Source of the DNA: Rheinheimera sp. UJ63
GTDB taxonomy: Bacteria > Pseudomonadota > Gammaproteobacteria > Enterobacterales > Alteromonadaceae
DNA length: 64,000 bases
Assembly (NCBI RefSeq): GCF_021568285.1
Contig: NZ_JAKGTQ010000002.1
Span: 1-64,000, forward strand
Direction of reading: 5' to 3'
Shown piece after piece: positions 1 through 9,319 of the stretch. The position numbers and the translations under genes are program-made. How positions within the stretch are numbered: position 1 is the first letter of the stretch; each line of letters opens with the position of its first letter. The notes under the pieces were generated by a model. It searched no databases and was not told where the DNA came from. It was given only the letters and a program-made list of their open reading frames with translations.

Positions 1-30
1 GAACAGCTATTTCGGAAAAGGGCTAAAAGT

Positions 31-122
31 GATCGGATAAAACCGAAACAAGCGATCGGATTAAACCGAAATGAGTGATCGGATTGAACCGAAATCAGTG
101 TTCGGATTCATCCGAAACATGC
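31..122. repeat. Four tandem 23-bp dyad repeats, possible insertion-element end
   Basis: Four units of exactly 23 bases start at 31, 54, 77 and 100. Each begins GATCGG or GTTCGG and carries a TCGG...CCGA dyad; the last unit holds TTCGGAT-TC-ATCCGAA, a 7-base perfect inverted repeat. A weaker, shifted relative (TTTCGG) lies at 11-15. The array overlaps the 3' end of the chemotaxis-type gene. From memory, arrays of this kind (GATCGG...CCGAAA) occur as transposase-binding repeats at the ends of IS21-family elements, whose outer ends finish in CA; a CA lies at 118-119. No transposase is inside the window, so the identification is inferred. Regulator operators or iterons are the alternatives. Confidence 0.6.
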
Positions 123-3100
123 AGTTGTTCTGTATTTTTAAAAAAAGAACCAATCATTGACGTTGGATTGCCGTTTAGTAAGTCATTTTCATATAACATA
201 TCATTTGAATTAACTTGGATATAATCTGATGTTTCTTTTGGTTTTATTCTGTATTGGATCGAAATAGGCGAGCCAATCCGGCCTTTTTTGAGTTGCTCAA
301 GGTGCAATTTATATTTTGTTATGTCATCAGGGTGGATCAAGGTTTGGAAATCTGCTGCTTGCATCTCGAGCATTTCATCGTATGTGTAACCTAATATTTT
401 GCTGTAAGCCGGATTAACATAAGTATGCATATTCTTTTTGAAATTGTAGATATAAACCCCGTTTAACGTGGTGTTGAGTAATAATTCAGTTTCTTTTTTA
501 TGCACCTCTAGTTTTGCGGCTATTTTTACCCGCTCCGTGATATCTGTTAATGAACCGATAACTTTCTCGGCCTGCTTCAAATGAGTAAAAGAAACATTGG
601 TTTCAAGTGACAGCCAAATGGCTTTACGGGTTTTAGTAAAAGCACGATAAATAAACGGTTTTCCATTTTTACCCGACATAACCGAGCTGAGGTAGTTCTC
701 TAGTTTTAAGCGATCATCGCGATGTGCAAGGTTAATAAAAGCATCGTAAGACGGGGTAAAACTGTCTGTAGTTAACCCAAATAAGCTAAAAGCGCCTTTA
801 CTCCAAGTCAGTTCGTTTCTCGCAACCTCCCATGACCAAGAACCGGTTCGGCCAACACGTTCTGCATCTTCCAGAATTTGATTGGCTTGTTCTAGTTGCT
901 CAGATAATTTGGTGAGATGCTGTTCTTGTGTAGCTTTGTCGTCATAAGCCATACGTAATTCGGCATAGGCGCTTTGCAGTTCTTCATTAGTTGATTGTAA
1001 CTCTTCATTCGTGGTTTCTAGTTCCTCGTTAGCGCTTTGTAGCTCTTCATTGGCACTTTGCAACTCTTCATTCATCGACTGCATTTCTTCGTTAGAGGTT
1101 TCTAGCTCCTCAATCACGGTTTGTAGTTGCTCTTTGGCTTTGAGCAGTTGACGTTCTTGCTCTTTAGCTAAAGAGTCTAAGTTTGCTGTGTTTTCTAATG
1201 TGGCAATAGGTAAATTGAGTGGGTCTTCTACTTGAAAGAAAATTAAGATTAATTTACCGATATTTGGCTGCTGTGGTATGTCAATTACAATAAAACGGAC
1301 CCACTGGACCGCATCTTGTAAAGTAATGCGTTGAAATGCACTAAAGATAGTCGATGAGCTTTTTTGCAATTGATAAAGTGCTGAACGCAAATCGATGGTT
1401 AGCGCAGGGTGAAGATTTTTATAGATATTATTACTCGTTGGGCCTTCGGGCCTAATTAATAATGGGTTAACGCCGCTACTGTAAATAATGTCCATATTTT
1501 CATTTATTAAAACAGCGTTAGGTAAGGCGATCTGTTTTAATTGCGAGGTAATTAACGCGGCTAATAAATCTCCCTGCAACAGTTCACTGTGAATTTCTGG
1601 GGCAGTAGGCGTTGACTCTGCATGCGTTTCATTATGAATGTTTTTCAGCGCTTTGCGTGCCAGCGGTACTTTTTTATCCATGAATACCGCTTCATAAACC
1701 TTGCCAGATTGTGACAGGGTGCAAAATTTTTCTTGAAAGACGCCAATAGACTCAGATTGGCCTAAAAATAATAAGCCTCTTGGGTTTAGGGCATAATGGA
1801 AAACCGGAATAATGGCGCGTTGTAATTCGATATTAAAATAAATTAATAGATTGCGGCATGAAATCAGATCTAATCTTAAAAAGGGCGGGTCTTGGGTAAT
1901 ATCGTGTACAGAAAAAATCAAAAAAGATTTAATCGGTTTTATAATTTCTAAGTTCTCACCGTTTACCGTGAAGTATTTTTGCCTAAGCTGTTTTGGCATT
2001 TTGCGTAAGGCGCTTTCTGGATAAACACCATTACGAGCAAAATCAATGGCGGTTTCATCAATGTCGGTAGCAAAGATTTGAATTTTGAATTGTTCGGCAT
2101 TTGTGCCTAGGATCTCATTTAAAATAATGGCTAGAGTGTACGCTTCTTCACCGGTGGAGCAAGCGGTCACCCAAATGCGGATAATTTTATTGTCTTTATG
2201 CTTAATATAGGTTTTTAGCTCATCACTCAGTTGATTGAATGCGCGTGGATCACGAAAGAATGAGGTTACGCCAATTAACATATCTTTGAACAGAACTTTA
2301 ATTTCGGTTTGGTCTTCGTCTAAATGCTCGAGATATTTTTGAAAGTTAGTGATTTTTAAGGCTGTCATACGACGCTCTATGCGGCGCATAATCGTTTTCT
2401 CTTTGTATAGGCTGAAATCCACTTTGTGCTGGCGTCTGATCTTCTTCAAAATGCTGTGATACAGCTCTTTAGAAATGTTTTTTTCCATGTCGGAAGATTT
2501 GATGCGAGGGAACTTAACGATATTACTCAGCTCAATGGCAATGTCTTTTGGCGCTAAAATAATATCAACGTTCCCAGAATTGATCGCTGATTTAGGCATC
2601 CCATCAAACTTGGCGGTATTGGGATCTTGTACAATACTGAAACCGCCTTCTCCTTTAATAATACCAATGCCCCGCGAGCCGTCAGAGCCGGTGCCTGATA
2701 AAATAATTCCGATGGCCATTTCACCTTTTACAAAGGCGATCGATTCAAACAGCATATCCACCGAAGGACGCGGTAAGTGTCGAATAACGTTGGTGGCTGA
2801 CAAAATAATGGTGTCGTTGGTACTAATTTCGATATTGTAGTTAGGAGGGCAGATATAGAGTGTATTCGGACGAATATGCTCGTTATTTTTCGGCTCTTCA
2901 ATGGGGATGGTTGAGGTTTTCTCTAGTAGCTCGACCATCATGCTGCGATATGATGGCGATAAATGTTGAGCTAGAACAAAACTCATACCGCTGGTTTTTG
3001 GCAGGTGTGAAACAAGCTGCTGCAAAGCTTCTAAACCGCCAGCGCTAGCACCAATACCGACGACAGTTAACACCGTGGTATCTTGAGGCGATTTTTCATG

Positions 3101-3160
3101 CGTCTCTAATATGATGTTATCAGTAGGTTCTTGTTGGTTAGTTATAATATTTTTTGGCAT
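95..3160 (-). CDS. CheB-CheR-PAS hybrid signalling protein, probably 3'-truncated
   Basis: Fusion of a chemoreceptor-type methylesterase and methyltransferase with PAS sensors. In order: CheB domain with catalytic Ser (GASAGG, S39), His (QHL, H66) and Asp (GTGSDG, D160); CheR domain at about 235-490 with an SAM-binding stretch (ACSTGEEAYTLA) and ATDID; a long coiled coil near 683-730 built of NEELQSA/T heptads; then two PAS/PAC domains to the C-terminus. ATG at 3160 is preferred (AGGA 12 bases upstream); an in-frame TTG at 3181 is possible. Family members often continue into a histidine kinase or GGDEF domain. This one stops just after the second PAS, and its last residues are encoded by the 23-bp repeats, so it is probably cut short by an inserted element. 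Confidence 0.85.
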   Translation of the reverse strand: MPKNIITNQQEPTDNIILETHEKSPQDTTVLTVVGIGASAGGLEALQQLVSHLPKTSGMSFVLAQHLSPSYRSMMVELLEKTSTIPIEEPKNNEHIRPNTLYICPPNYNIEISTNDTIILSATNVIRHLPRPSVDMLFESIAFVKGEMAIGIILSGTGSDGSRGIGIIKGEGGFSIVQDPNTAKFDGMPKSAINSGNVDIILAPKDIAIELSNIVKFPRIKSSDMEKNISKELYHSILKKIRRQHKVDFSLYKEKTIMRRIERRMTALKITNFQKYLEHLDEDQTEIKVLFKDMLIGVTSFFRDPRAFNQLSDELKTYIKHKDNKIIRIWVTACSTGEEAYTLAIILNEILGTNAEQFKIQIFATDIDETAIDFARNGVYPESALRKMPKQLRQKYFTVNGENLEIIKPIKSFLIFSVHDITQDPPFLRLDLISCRNLLIYFNIELQRAIIPVFHYALNPRGLLFLGQSESIGVFQEKFCTLSQSGKVYEAVFMDKKVPLARKALKNIHNETHAESTPTAPEIHSELLQGDLLAALITSQLKQIALPNAVLINENMDIIYSSGVNPLLIRPEGPTSNNIYKNLHPALTIDLRSALYQLQKSSSTIFSAFQRITLQDAVQWVRFIVIDIPQQPNIGKLILIFFQVEDPLNLPIATLENTANLDSLAKEQERQLLKAKEQLQTVIEELETSNEEMQSMNEELQSANEELQSANEELETTNEELQSTNEELQSAYAELRMAYDDKATQEQHLTKLSEQLEQANQILEDAERVGRTGSWSWEVARNELTWSKGAFSLFGLTTDSFTPSYDAFINLAHRDDRLKLENYLSSVMSGKNGKPFIYRAFTKTRKAIWLSLETNVSFTHLKQAEKVIGSLTDITERVKIAAKLEVHKKETELLLNTTLNGVYIYNFKKNMHTYVNPAYSKILGYTYDEMLEMQAADFQTLIHPDDITKYKLHLEQLKKGRIGSPISIQYRIKPKETSDYIQVNSNDMLYENDLLNGNPTSMIGSFFKNTEQLHVSDESEH

Positions 3161-3372
3161 TAAGACGACATATCCTGTCAAAGTGTAGCAAGAGGTAAAT
3201 TAAGGCAAGCTTCATTTTAAAGTATAGTAGATAAATATTAGATAACCGTGTTTTATTCCATTCCTGCTGTTTATGTGGGCGGTTTAATTGAAATTGCAGA
3301 TTAAACCCGCAGTACAACCGCACTTGACCGCTTCAGTTTTTTAGTCAAATTTCCTGCCATACCCTTACTTCG

Positions 3373-3414
3373 TTTCAATTTGAAATGTTTTTTTCAATTC
3401 ATTTCAGTTTGAAA
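3373..3414 (+). promoter_or_regulatory. Two dyad sites, likely enhancer for the sigma-54 activator
   Basis: TTTCAATTTGAAA (3373-3385) and TTTCAGTTTGAAA (3402-3414) differ by one base. Their centres are 29 bases apart and lie about 162 and 133 bases upstream of the predicted sigma-54 start near 3541. That is the usual distance for upstream activator sites of AAA+ activators, so they are proposed as binding sites of the regulator encoded just downstream. The assignment is inferred. Confidence 0.6.
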
Positions 3415-3513
3415 TCAATATTCGGTCAATATTTGGCTATGCTTAATAAGAAATAGGTTAATCACTTCCCGCCACGCCTTAGCTGTACTGGGGGCGTTTA
3501 AATTTTCATCAAT

Positions 3514-3530
3514 TTGGCACAACTACTGCA
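3514..3530 (+). promoter_or_regulatory. Sigma-54 (-24/-12) promoter
   Basis: TTGGCACAACTACTGCA matches the sigma-54 consensus with GG at 3516-3517 and GC at 3528-3529, separated by exactly ten bases. Transcription should start near 3541. It lies directly before the PrpR-like activator and, since the next genes follow closely on the same strand, probably serves the whole catabolic operon. Confidence 0.75.
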
Positions 3531-3600
3531 ATGTCTTAGGTATCTTTTATTAATTGCCCCTGACAGCGCGTTGATGATAGTGCCGTTCAAGGAGCAAACC

Positions 3601-5475
3601 GTGGGTATACAAAACGTGAAATCAAGCTTTACGTCTTTAGATCCGATTAAGGTCCTTATCTTTGGCTACAAAGAATTTAGCCAGTTGATGAGCAGTATCT
3701 TTCCTAAGACGTTAGCGCGTGCCCAATTTAAAATTGTGGATGAAATTGTCGGTAGTCTCAGTGGTGTGCAGCAATATATCGATGATTTCAATCCTGACGT
3801 GATTGTCAGTGCAGGGTCTAACGCGGCCTATTTAGCCTCAGCACTCGTGTTGCCTGTTGAGTCTATCCAAACCAGCGAGCGTGATATTGTCAATGCGGTA
3901 ACGAAAGCCGCTAAAGTGTCTAAAAACATTGTACTGATTAATTTTGCTCAGCCATCGGTATCGGTTCCCTTGTTAGCGAAAACGCTTGATGTTGACATTA
4001 CCGAGCATATTTACCGAACGGCTGATGAAGCGAGAGAATATTTTCATATTGCTCGCGCCCAATCAGACGTGGTGTTTGTTGGTGCCAGTTTGGTCTGTGG
4101 CTTGGCAGCGCAACATAAGATCCCTTCTTTTTTTCTCTATTCGGTGAGCTCTTGTGAAGCGGCGTTAAATCGAGCACTCGAACGAGGCGAAGAATACCGT
4201 CGTCAGCGTGAGCAGCAAGCGCTAACACATTGGTTATTAAATCAATCAAAAACACCGATTATTTGGGTTGATCCGGTGGATGAACGAGTCACCTTTAATC
4301 AAGCCGCAAAATCCCAGCTGCAATTAAGTGCTGATTATCATACCGATTTGTTGCCGTTGCTAAGCGCCGTTGAGAAAGACCCTTCTGCAGATGGTGAATG
4401 CACGATTAATCAACGTGATTGGTGGTACCACCAAGATGATGTGTTTATTAATAACCGTCATTGTTATGTCTATCAGTTCTATCCGAAAAAAGCGGATAGC
4501 AACGCAAAGCCTGCCGCTTTACGTGAAAGCCATCGGATGGTCTACCGCTCAGCGAAAATGGTTAATGTGATGTCACAGATCGAAGCCTTTGCTTATTCGC
4601 CGAGTAATGTATTGATTTTTGGTGAGTCGGGAACCGGTAAAGAACTCATCGCCCGCGCCATCCATCAGCATAGCCCTTTTGCTCAAGGACAGTTTGTTGC
4701 GTTGAACTGCAGCGCCATACCCTCCGAATTATTTGAAGGTGAGCTGTTTGGTTATCAGGATGGTGCTTATACCGGCTCTCGACGTGGTGGGCGCAAAGGT
4801 TTAATTGAAGAAGCAGACCGAGGCTTATTGTTTTTAGATGAAATTAGTGAGTTATCACTAGAGCAACAAGCCAAATTACTGCGCTTTATGCAAGAGCGTC
4901 GATACCGGCCACTGGGCGGTAACCAAGAGCGAGATATCTCGCTAAAACTGGTCGCTGCGTCCAATCGCCCTTTAAAGCAAATGGTCGAAGCTGGGACCTT
5001 TCGTGAAGATCTCTATTTCCGTTTAAATGTGTTCAACATTGATGTGCCGCCGCTGCGCGATCGTCATGACGACATTCTATTAATCGCTGAATTTAAGCTG
5101 GCTAACTTGGCTCAGCAGTATGGTTTGGCTTTTTCTGCAGCACAAATTTTGCCTTTCATTGCACAGTTGCTTTGCGGATACACCTGGCCCGGCAACATTC
5201 GAGAACTTGAAAATGTGTTAGAGCGGGCGGTTGCTTGGTTGCATAGCCGAAACAGTTTAGACGGTTTAGCCTCAGCCATGCCCCAGATTGCTAATGAGTT
5301 ATTTACCGCAGCGGAACCGGCTGTTGATAGCTATGGCTTAATTAAACACACGGAAGACGACATGATTCGCGCTGCGTTGCAGCGTTTTAATGGTAACAAA
5401 AAACAGACCGCTGCATACCTTGGCATCAGTGCTACCACACTCTGGCGTAGGTTAAAGGCGTTTAATTATTCTTAA
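3601..5475 (+). CDS. PrpR-like sigma-54-dependent transcriptional activator
   Basis: An enhancer-binding protein of 624 residues. The N-terminal third (about 15-200) looks like the PrpR_N ligand domain, which in PrpR senses 2-methylcitrate. It is followed by an AAA+ domain with Walker A GESGTGKE (341-348), the sigma-54 contact loop GAYTGS (388-393, usually GAFTGA or GAFTGS) and Walker B LLFLDE (409-414), then a Fis-type helix-turn-helix near 600-620. GTG at 3601 is the start: AAGGAG lies six bases upstream, while the longer frame from 3514 would begin inside the promoter. It heads the catabolic gene run, 21 bases before the TonB receptor, and so is likely autoactivated. Its ligand is unknown; a branched di- or tricarboxylate would fit. 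Confidence 0.88.
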   Translation: MGIQNVKSSFTSLDPIKVLIFGYKEFSQLMSSIFPKTLARAQFKIVDEIVGSLSGVQQYIDDFNPDVIVSAGSNAAYLASALVLPVESIQTSERDIVNAVTKAAKVSKNIVLINFAQPSVSVPLLAKTLDVDITEHIYRTADEAREYFHIARAQSDVVFVGASLVCGLAAQHKIPSFFLYSVSSCEAALNRALERGEEYRRQREQQALTHWLLNQSKTPIIWVDPVDERVTFNQAAKSQLQLSADYHTDLLPLLSAVEKDPSADGECTINQRDWWYHQDDVFINNRHCYVYQFYPKKADSNAKPAALRESHRMVYRSAKMVNVMSQIEAFAYSPSNVLIFGESGTGKELIARAIHQHSPFAQGQFVALNCSAIPSELFEGELFGYQDGAYTGSRRGGRKGLIEEADRGLLFLDEISELSLEQQAKLLRFMQERRYRPLGGNQERDISLKLVAASNRPLKQMVEAGTFREDLYFRLNVFNIDVPPLRDRHDDILLIAEFKLANLAQQYGLAFSAAQILPFIAQLLCGYTWPGNIRELENVLERAVAWLHSRNSLDGLASAMPQIANELFTAAEPAVDSYGLIKHTEDDMIRAALQRFNGNKKQTAAYLGISATTLWRRLKAFNYS

Positions 5476-5496
5476 AACAATCCAGGAGAGTCACTC

Positions 5497-8082
5497 ATGG
5501 AAATACGAACTACCAAAGTCGCACTTAGTGTTATGCTCGCCTTGTCCGTTTCTGCTAATTCAGCGTTAGTGAATGCGCAAGAGGCGGCAGCGGTACAACA
5601 AAGCTCCGCCGCAGAAGACAATATTGAAGTGATCAGTATTTCCAGGAAACGACCTGAGAGTATTCAACAAGTTCCTATTGCTACTACCGCCTTATCTGAG
5701 CGCGATATCCAATCTGCCGGTATCAACCGTACCAGTGATTTCATCTCGTTAATCCCCAACGTCAGTATTGTTGATTCTGCCAACGTTGGTGATACCCAAG
5801 TGAATATTCGCGGCATTATTTCAACGCGCGATGCTGAGTCAACCTTCGCTTATGTGGTGGATGGGGTATTACAAACTAACCCAAATAGCTTCAATGAATC
5901 CTTACTTGATGTGGCACAAATCGAAGTATTAAAAGGCCCACAAGGTGCATTGTATGGCCGTAACGCGGTGGCAGGCGCTATCTTAGTGACCACCAAGCGC
6001 CCCTCTGATCTTACAGAAGGGAAAATGGAAGTAGGGGTGGGCAATAATGGCACCCAAAAAATCAATGGCATGCTAACCGGCGCTTTAGGCGAAGATTTAT
6101 TTGGCCGGATGGTGGTAAGCCACAGCTCAACTGATGGCTTTTACCGTAATGACTTTACCGGTGCTAAATCGGTCGACTTTTTGGAAGACACCTCGGTTCG
6201 AGGCCGTTTAGTGTATGACGGTTTTGAAATGGTTAAATTGGATATGCGCGCCGCCTACAGCGAAGTAAAAGGGGGAGCCATCAATTTCAATGCGGCTTTT
6301 GCTTTACCCAGTTTTGAACAAGCCTTCGCCCAACCCGCTTATTTTAAAGACGTTAACGAGCAGGATTTTATTTTTGCTTTTAACGTACCGGGTGAAAATA
6401 AACAACAAACTACCGAATTTTCTGTTAAAGCCGATTGGAGCTTGGATTGGGCCGATGTGACAGCAATTGTCGCTTATAACGATCTAGAAGAATATTTACT
6501 CAGCGATGGCACCAGTGCCTCATTTTATGGTTATGAAGTGACACCAGGCTGTCAGTTAGATCGGCAAACGTTAAATAATGCGCCTGCAGCCTTAGGCGGT
6601 GCCGATCGTACCGATTTATTCGGCCCATTCTTTGCTCCGTTTGGCGTATTTCCAGCTGGTGTCGATTTTGTTGGGGTGTATGGGCCTTATACGCCCACCT
6701 CTTGTGATGGTTATCAGTTCCAAGAGCGCAGCCAAAGCGATTTCAGCGGCGAATTACGTTTCTCGTCTATTGATAATGAAGCCAGTTTACGTTGGATCGC
6801 CGGGGTGTATTTCGCCGAGATTAATCGTGATGTTGTTGTGGCTTATGGCGCGGATACCGGTAATGGCTTTTTACGCCAAGCCTATGTCGCGCCAACAGGG
6901 CCAAACCCGACCGATCTGTTATTCGATGACACCTTTGATACCTCTGTCTTGTCTGCTTTTGGTCAGGTTGAATATGATCTGACTGATAAATGGGAGCTGG
7001 CGTTAGCCCTACGTTACGATCATGAAGCCCGTGATGTGTCGAATAATGTCCCGAATGTCAGTGCGTCCGGTTTAAACGTGAATACCTATGTCAACGGTGT
7101 GGTAGGCCCAATTAACCCGGCCTTTAATGTCAATCCAACCGGTATTCCGGATCGCAGCCGTTCCTTTAGCCAGTGGCAGCCTAAAGTGACTTTAGCCTAT
7201 GAAGCATCATCTAACGTGAATTGGTATGCCAGTTATGGCATTGGTTTTCGCAGTGGCGGTTTTAACTCTATTGGTACGCAAGCAACCTTAGATTTTTGGT
7301 TCAACGCCTCGGGTTTAGGCACGCCGGGTGATGCGGTAGATGCGCAATTACTGGTCAGTGATGAATACGACAAAGAGGTGACTACCTCTTTAGAGCTGGG
7401 GATGAAATCGAGCTGGCTGGATCGTCGTTTAAAAATTAACGCTGCGGTATTTGATACCACCGTGGATGATAACCAGTTCTTTGAATTTTTCGCAGGGCCT
7501 TTTGGCTTACTGCGTGCGGTCACCACCATTGATGAACTTTCCATTCGTGGTGTTGAGTTCGATGTGAATTATCGGATGACGGATGACATCACTTTATTCG
7601 GCGGTGTTGGGTTAATTGATTCAGAAATTAAAGAAAACCGTAATCGTCCGGTCACCGTCGGTAATGTTGCACCGCAAACACCGGAGCAATCGGCCACTTT
7701 AGGCATGTTATGGGAATATGAATTAACCCGCGATGTGTTAATGACGACCCGTTTAGATTATCAATATGTGGGTAAAACCTATTTCCATACCTTACAGGGT
7801 GAGCAAACCCCCACCATTTGGGATTTCTTTGGCACCTTAGGCGGTGGCGTACCACCAGGACCGCATCCACAGAACTTTAGCAATGCAACTCGAGATGCTT
7901 ACAGCACGATTAATGCGCGAGTGAGCTTTGATACGGGTAACTGGAATTTAGCGGTTTGGGCAACCAATTTAACCGATGAAAAATACCTGCAAGAGGTGAT
8001 CCCAGCACCAGAGTTCGGTGGTTCTTTCTTACATCCGTCAGCATTGCGTGCCTATGGTATGGATATTTCTTACCGCTTCTAA
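5497..8082 (+). CDS. TonB-dependent outer-membrane receptor
   Basis: 861 residues with a signal peptide (residues 1 to about 27, ending VNAQ) and a plug domain at about 45-175 carrying the typical VLKGPQGALYGRNAVAG stretch. A beta-barrel follows, ending in an aromatic C-terminal residue (YRF), as outer-membrane porins do. ATG at 5497 has AGGAG ahead of it. Such receptors bind a scarce ligand at the outer membrane and import it using TonB energy. Being second in the sigma-54-controlled run, it probably imports the operon's substrate. The sequence alone does not show whether the ligand is a siderophore, sugar or small organic molecule; the enzymatic neighbours argue against iron. Confidence 0.9.
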   Translation: MEIRTTKVALSVMLALSVSANSALVNAQEAAAVQQSSAAEDNIEVISISRKRPESIQQVPIATTALSERDIQSAGINRTSDFISLIPNVSIVDSANVGDTQVNIRGIISTRDAESTFAYVVDGVLQTNPNSFNESLLDVAQIEVLKGPQGALYGRNAVAGAILVTTKRPSDLTEGKMEVGVGNNGTQKINGMLTGALGEDLFGRMVVSHSSTDGFYRNDFTGAKSVDFLEDTSVRGRLVYDGFEMVKLDMRAAYSEVKGGAINFNAAFALPSFEQAFAQPAYFKDVNEQDFIFAFNVPGENKQQTTEFSVKADWSLDWADVTAIVAYNDLEEYLLSDGTSASFYGYEVTPGCQLDRQTLNNAPAALGGADRTDLFGPFFAPFGVFPAGVDFVGVYGPYTPTSCDGYQFQERSQSDFSGELRFSSIDNEASLRWIAGVYFAEINRDVVVAYGADTGNGFLRQAYVAPTGPNPTDLLFDDTFDTSVLSAFGQVEYDLTDKWELALALRYDHEARDVSNNVPNVSASGLNVNTYVNGVVGPINPAFNVNPTGIPDRSRSFSQWQPKVTLAYEASSNVNWYASYGIGFRSGGFNSIGTQATLDFWFNASGLGTPGDAVDAQLLVSDEYDKEVTTSLELGMKSSWLDRRLKINAAVFDTTVDDNQFFEFFAGPFGLLRAVTTIDELSIRGVEFDVNYRMTDDITLFGGVGLIDSEIKENRNRPVTVGNVAPQTPEQSATLGMLWEYELTRDVLMTTRLDYQYVGKTYFHTLQGEQTPTIWDFFGTLGGGVPPGPHPQNFSNATRDAYSTINARVSFDTGNWNLAVWATNLTDEKYLQEVIPAPEFGGSFLHPSALRAYGMDISYRF

Positions 8083-8116
8083 AGTGGTTCAGGCTTAATT
8101 TAGACAAGGTTGTAGT

Positions 8117-9319
8117 ATGAAAAATAAACCGTTAGCAGGGATCCGCATTATTGACCTGACGCACATGCTGTCAGGTCCTTACTGCGGCATGATATTAGCG
8201 GATTTGGGCGCCGATACCATTAAGGTAGAGCCGTTACAGGGGGAAGGCACGCGCAAATTATTAGCCAACGATCCCGAAAACTCGCTTAGTGGCATGGGGG
8301 CTTATTTCTTAACGCTTAATCGCAACAAAGAAAGTGTCTGTATCGACTTAAAATCAGCGCAAGGTCTGCAAGTATTTTACGATTTAGTCAAAGAAGCCGA
8401 TGTTGTTTTAAATAACTTTGGCGCGGGTGTACCAAAACGCTTAGGTATTGATTACGAACATTTAAAAGCGGTAAACCCACGCATTATTACCTGCTCGATC
8501 ACTGGCTTTGGCAACGCCGGGCCGAATTATCAACGACCGGCTTTTGATCAAGTTGCGCAAGCGACGGGCGGTGGTATGTCGATCACTGGCGCTGATCCGA
8601 GTCACCCTGTGCGAGCCGGTATTCCGATTGGTGATCTTGGTGGCGGTATGTTCGCCGTGATGGGTATTCAATCGGCTTTACTGGAGCGTGAACGCAGTGG
8701 TATCGGGCAAGATGTTGATATTTCAATGCTCGATTGCCAAATATCGATGCTTAATTATATGGCCACCATGTACTTCCTTTCGGGTAAAGATCCTTACCCA
8801 ATTGGTAATTCACACTTTGTGCATGTGCCTTATAACACCTTTAAAGTAGCAGACGGTTTTATTGTCATCGCCGTGATCACGGATAACTTCTGGCAGAACC
8901 TAAAAGGGGTGGTGCAGATCCCTGAACTGGATAAGCCGGAGTTTGATACTCAACCCGGCCGCTGGGCGGCACAGGATTTCATTAATAGCCAACTAAATCA
9001 GTTATTAGCGACGCAACCCGCCCAATTTTGGTTAGATAAATTGATGGCGGCACGTATTCCTTGTGCGCCCGTTAATAAGTTCTCGCAAGCATTGAGCGAT
9101 GAACAGGTGTTATTCCGCAATATGGTGGTGGAGCTGAAAACGGCTGATGGCAAAACCACTAAAGGGCCGGGTAACCCAATTAAGTTTTCGCGCACCGGCG
9201 AAGAGTCTTTCTCAGCCGCCCCAGCCTTAGGTGAGCATACTCATTCGGTACTGACTCGCTTGCTGGGGTATTCCGAAGCACAAATCGACGCATTACGTGC
9301 GGCTAAGGTGATCTGCTGA
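8117..9319 (+). CDS. Family III CoA transferase (CaiB/BaiF type)
   Basis: 400 residues, the usual length for CaiB/BaiF enzymes, which move CoA between carboxylic acids through an aspartyl-CoA intermediate. The N-terminus (IIDLTHMLSGPYCGMILADLG) is the family's CoA-binding start and the catalytic Asp is D173 in PIGDLGGG. It starts 34 bases after the receptor gene, and its stop overlaps the start of the lyase gene by one base, which suggests translational coupling. Family members include formyl-CoA, carnitine and succinyl-CoA:citramalate transferases. With a lyase next door, activation of a hydroxy-diacid before cleavage is the likely role; the exact substrate is inferred. Confidence 0.88.
   Translation: MKNKPLAGIRIIDLTHMLSGPYCGMILADLGADTIKVEPLQGEGTRKLLANDPENSLSGMGAYFLTLNRNKESVCIDLKSAQGLQVFYDLVKEADVVLNNFGAGVPKRLGIDYEHLKAVNPRIITCSITGFGNAGPNYQRPAFDQVAQATGGGMSITGADPSHPVRAGIPIGDLGGGMFAVMGIQSALLERERSGIGQDVDISMLDCQISMLNYMATMYFLSGKDPYPIGNSHFVHVPYNTFKVADGFIVIAVITDNFWQNLKGVVQIPELDKPEFDTQPGRWAAQDFINSQLNQLLATQPAQFWLDKLMAARIPCAPVNKFSQALSDEQVLFRNMVVELKTADGKTTKGPGNPIKFSRTGEESFSAAPALGEHTHSVLTRLLGYSEAQIDALRAAKVIC

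Larger units (their letters stand above)
3161..3600. other. 440-base intergenic regulatory region
   Basis: No gene is seen between the divergent CheB-CheR gene and the sigma-54 activator. The region holds an inverted repeat GGTTTAAT (3281-3288) / ATTAAACC (3300-3307) of unknown role, two TTTCA/TGAAA dyads (3373-3385 and 3402-3414), a sigma-54 promoter (3514-3530), a leader of about 60 bases and a strong ribosome binding site at 3589-3594. Confidence 0.7.

Noticed and set aside
31..122. CRISPR array
   Set aside because: Units are contiguous 23-mers with no unique spacers, and no cas genes are near.
970..1110. Short-period repeats with about 21-base spacing, possible CRISPR or minisatellite
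   Set aside because: They encode the NEELQSA/T heptads of a coiled coil in the chemotaxis-type protein.
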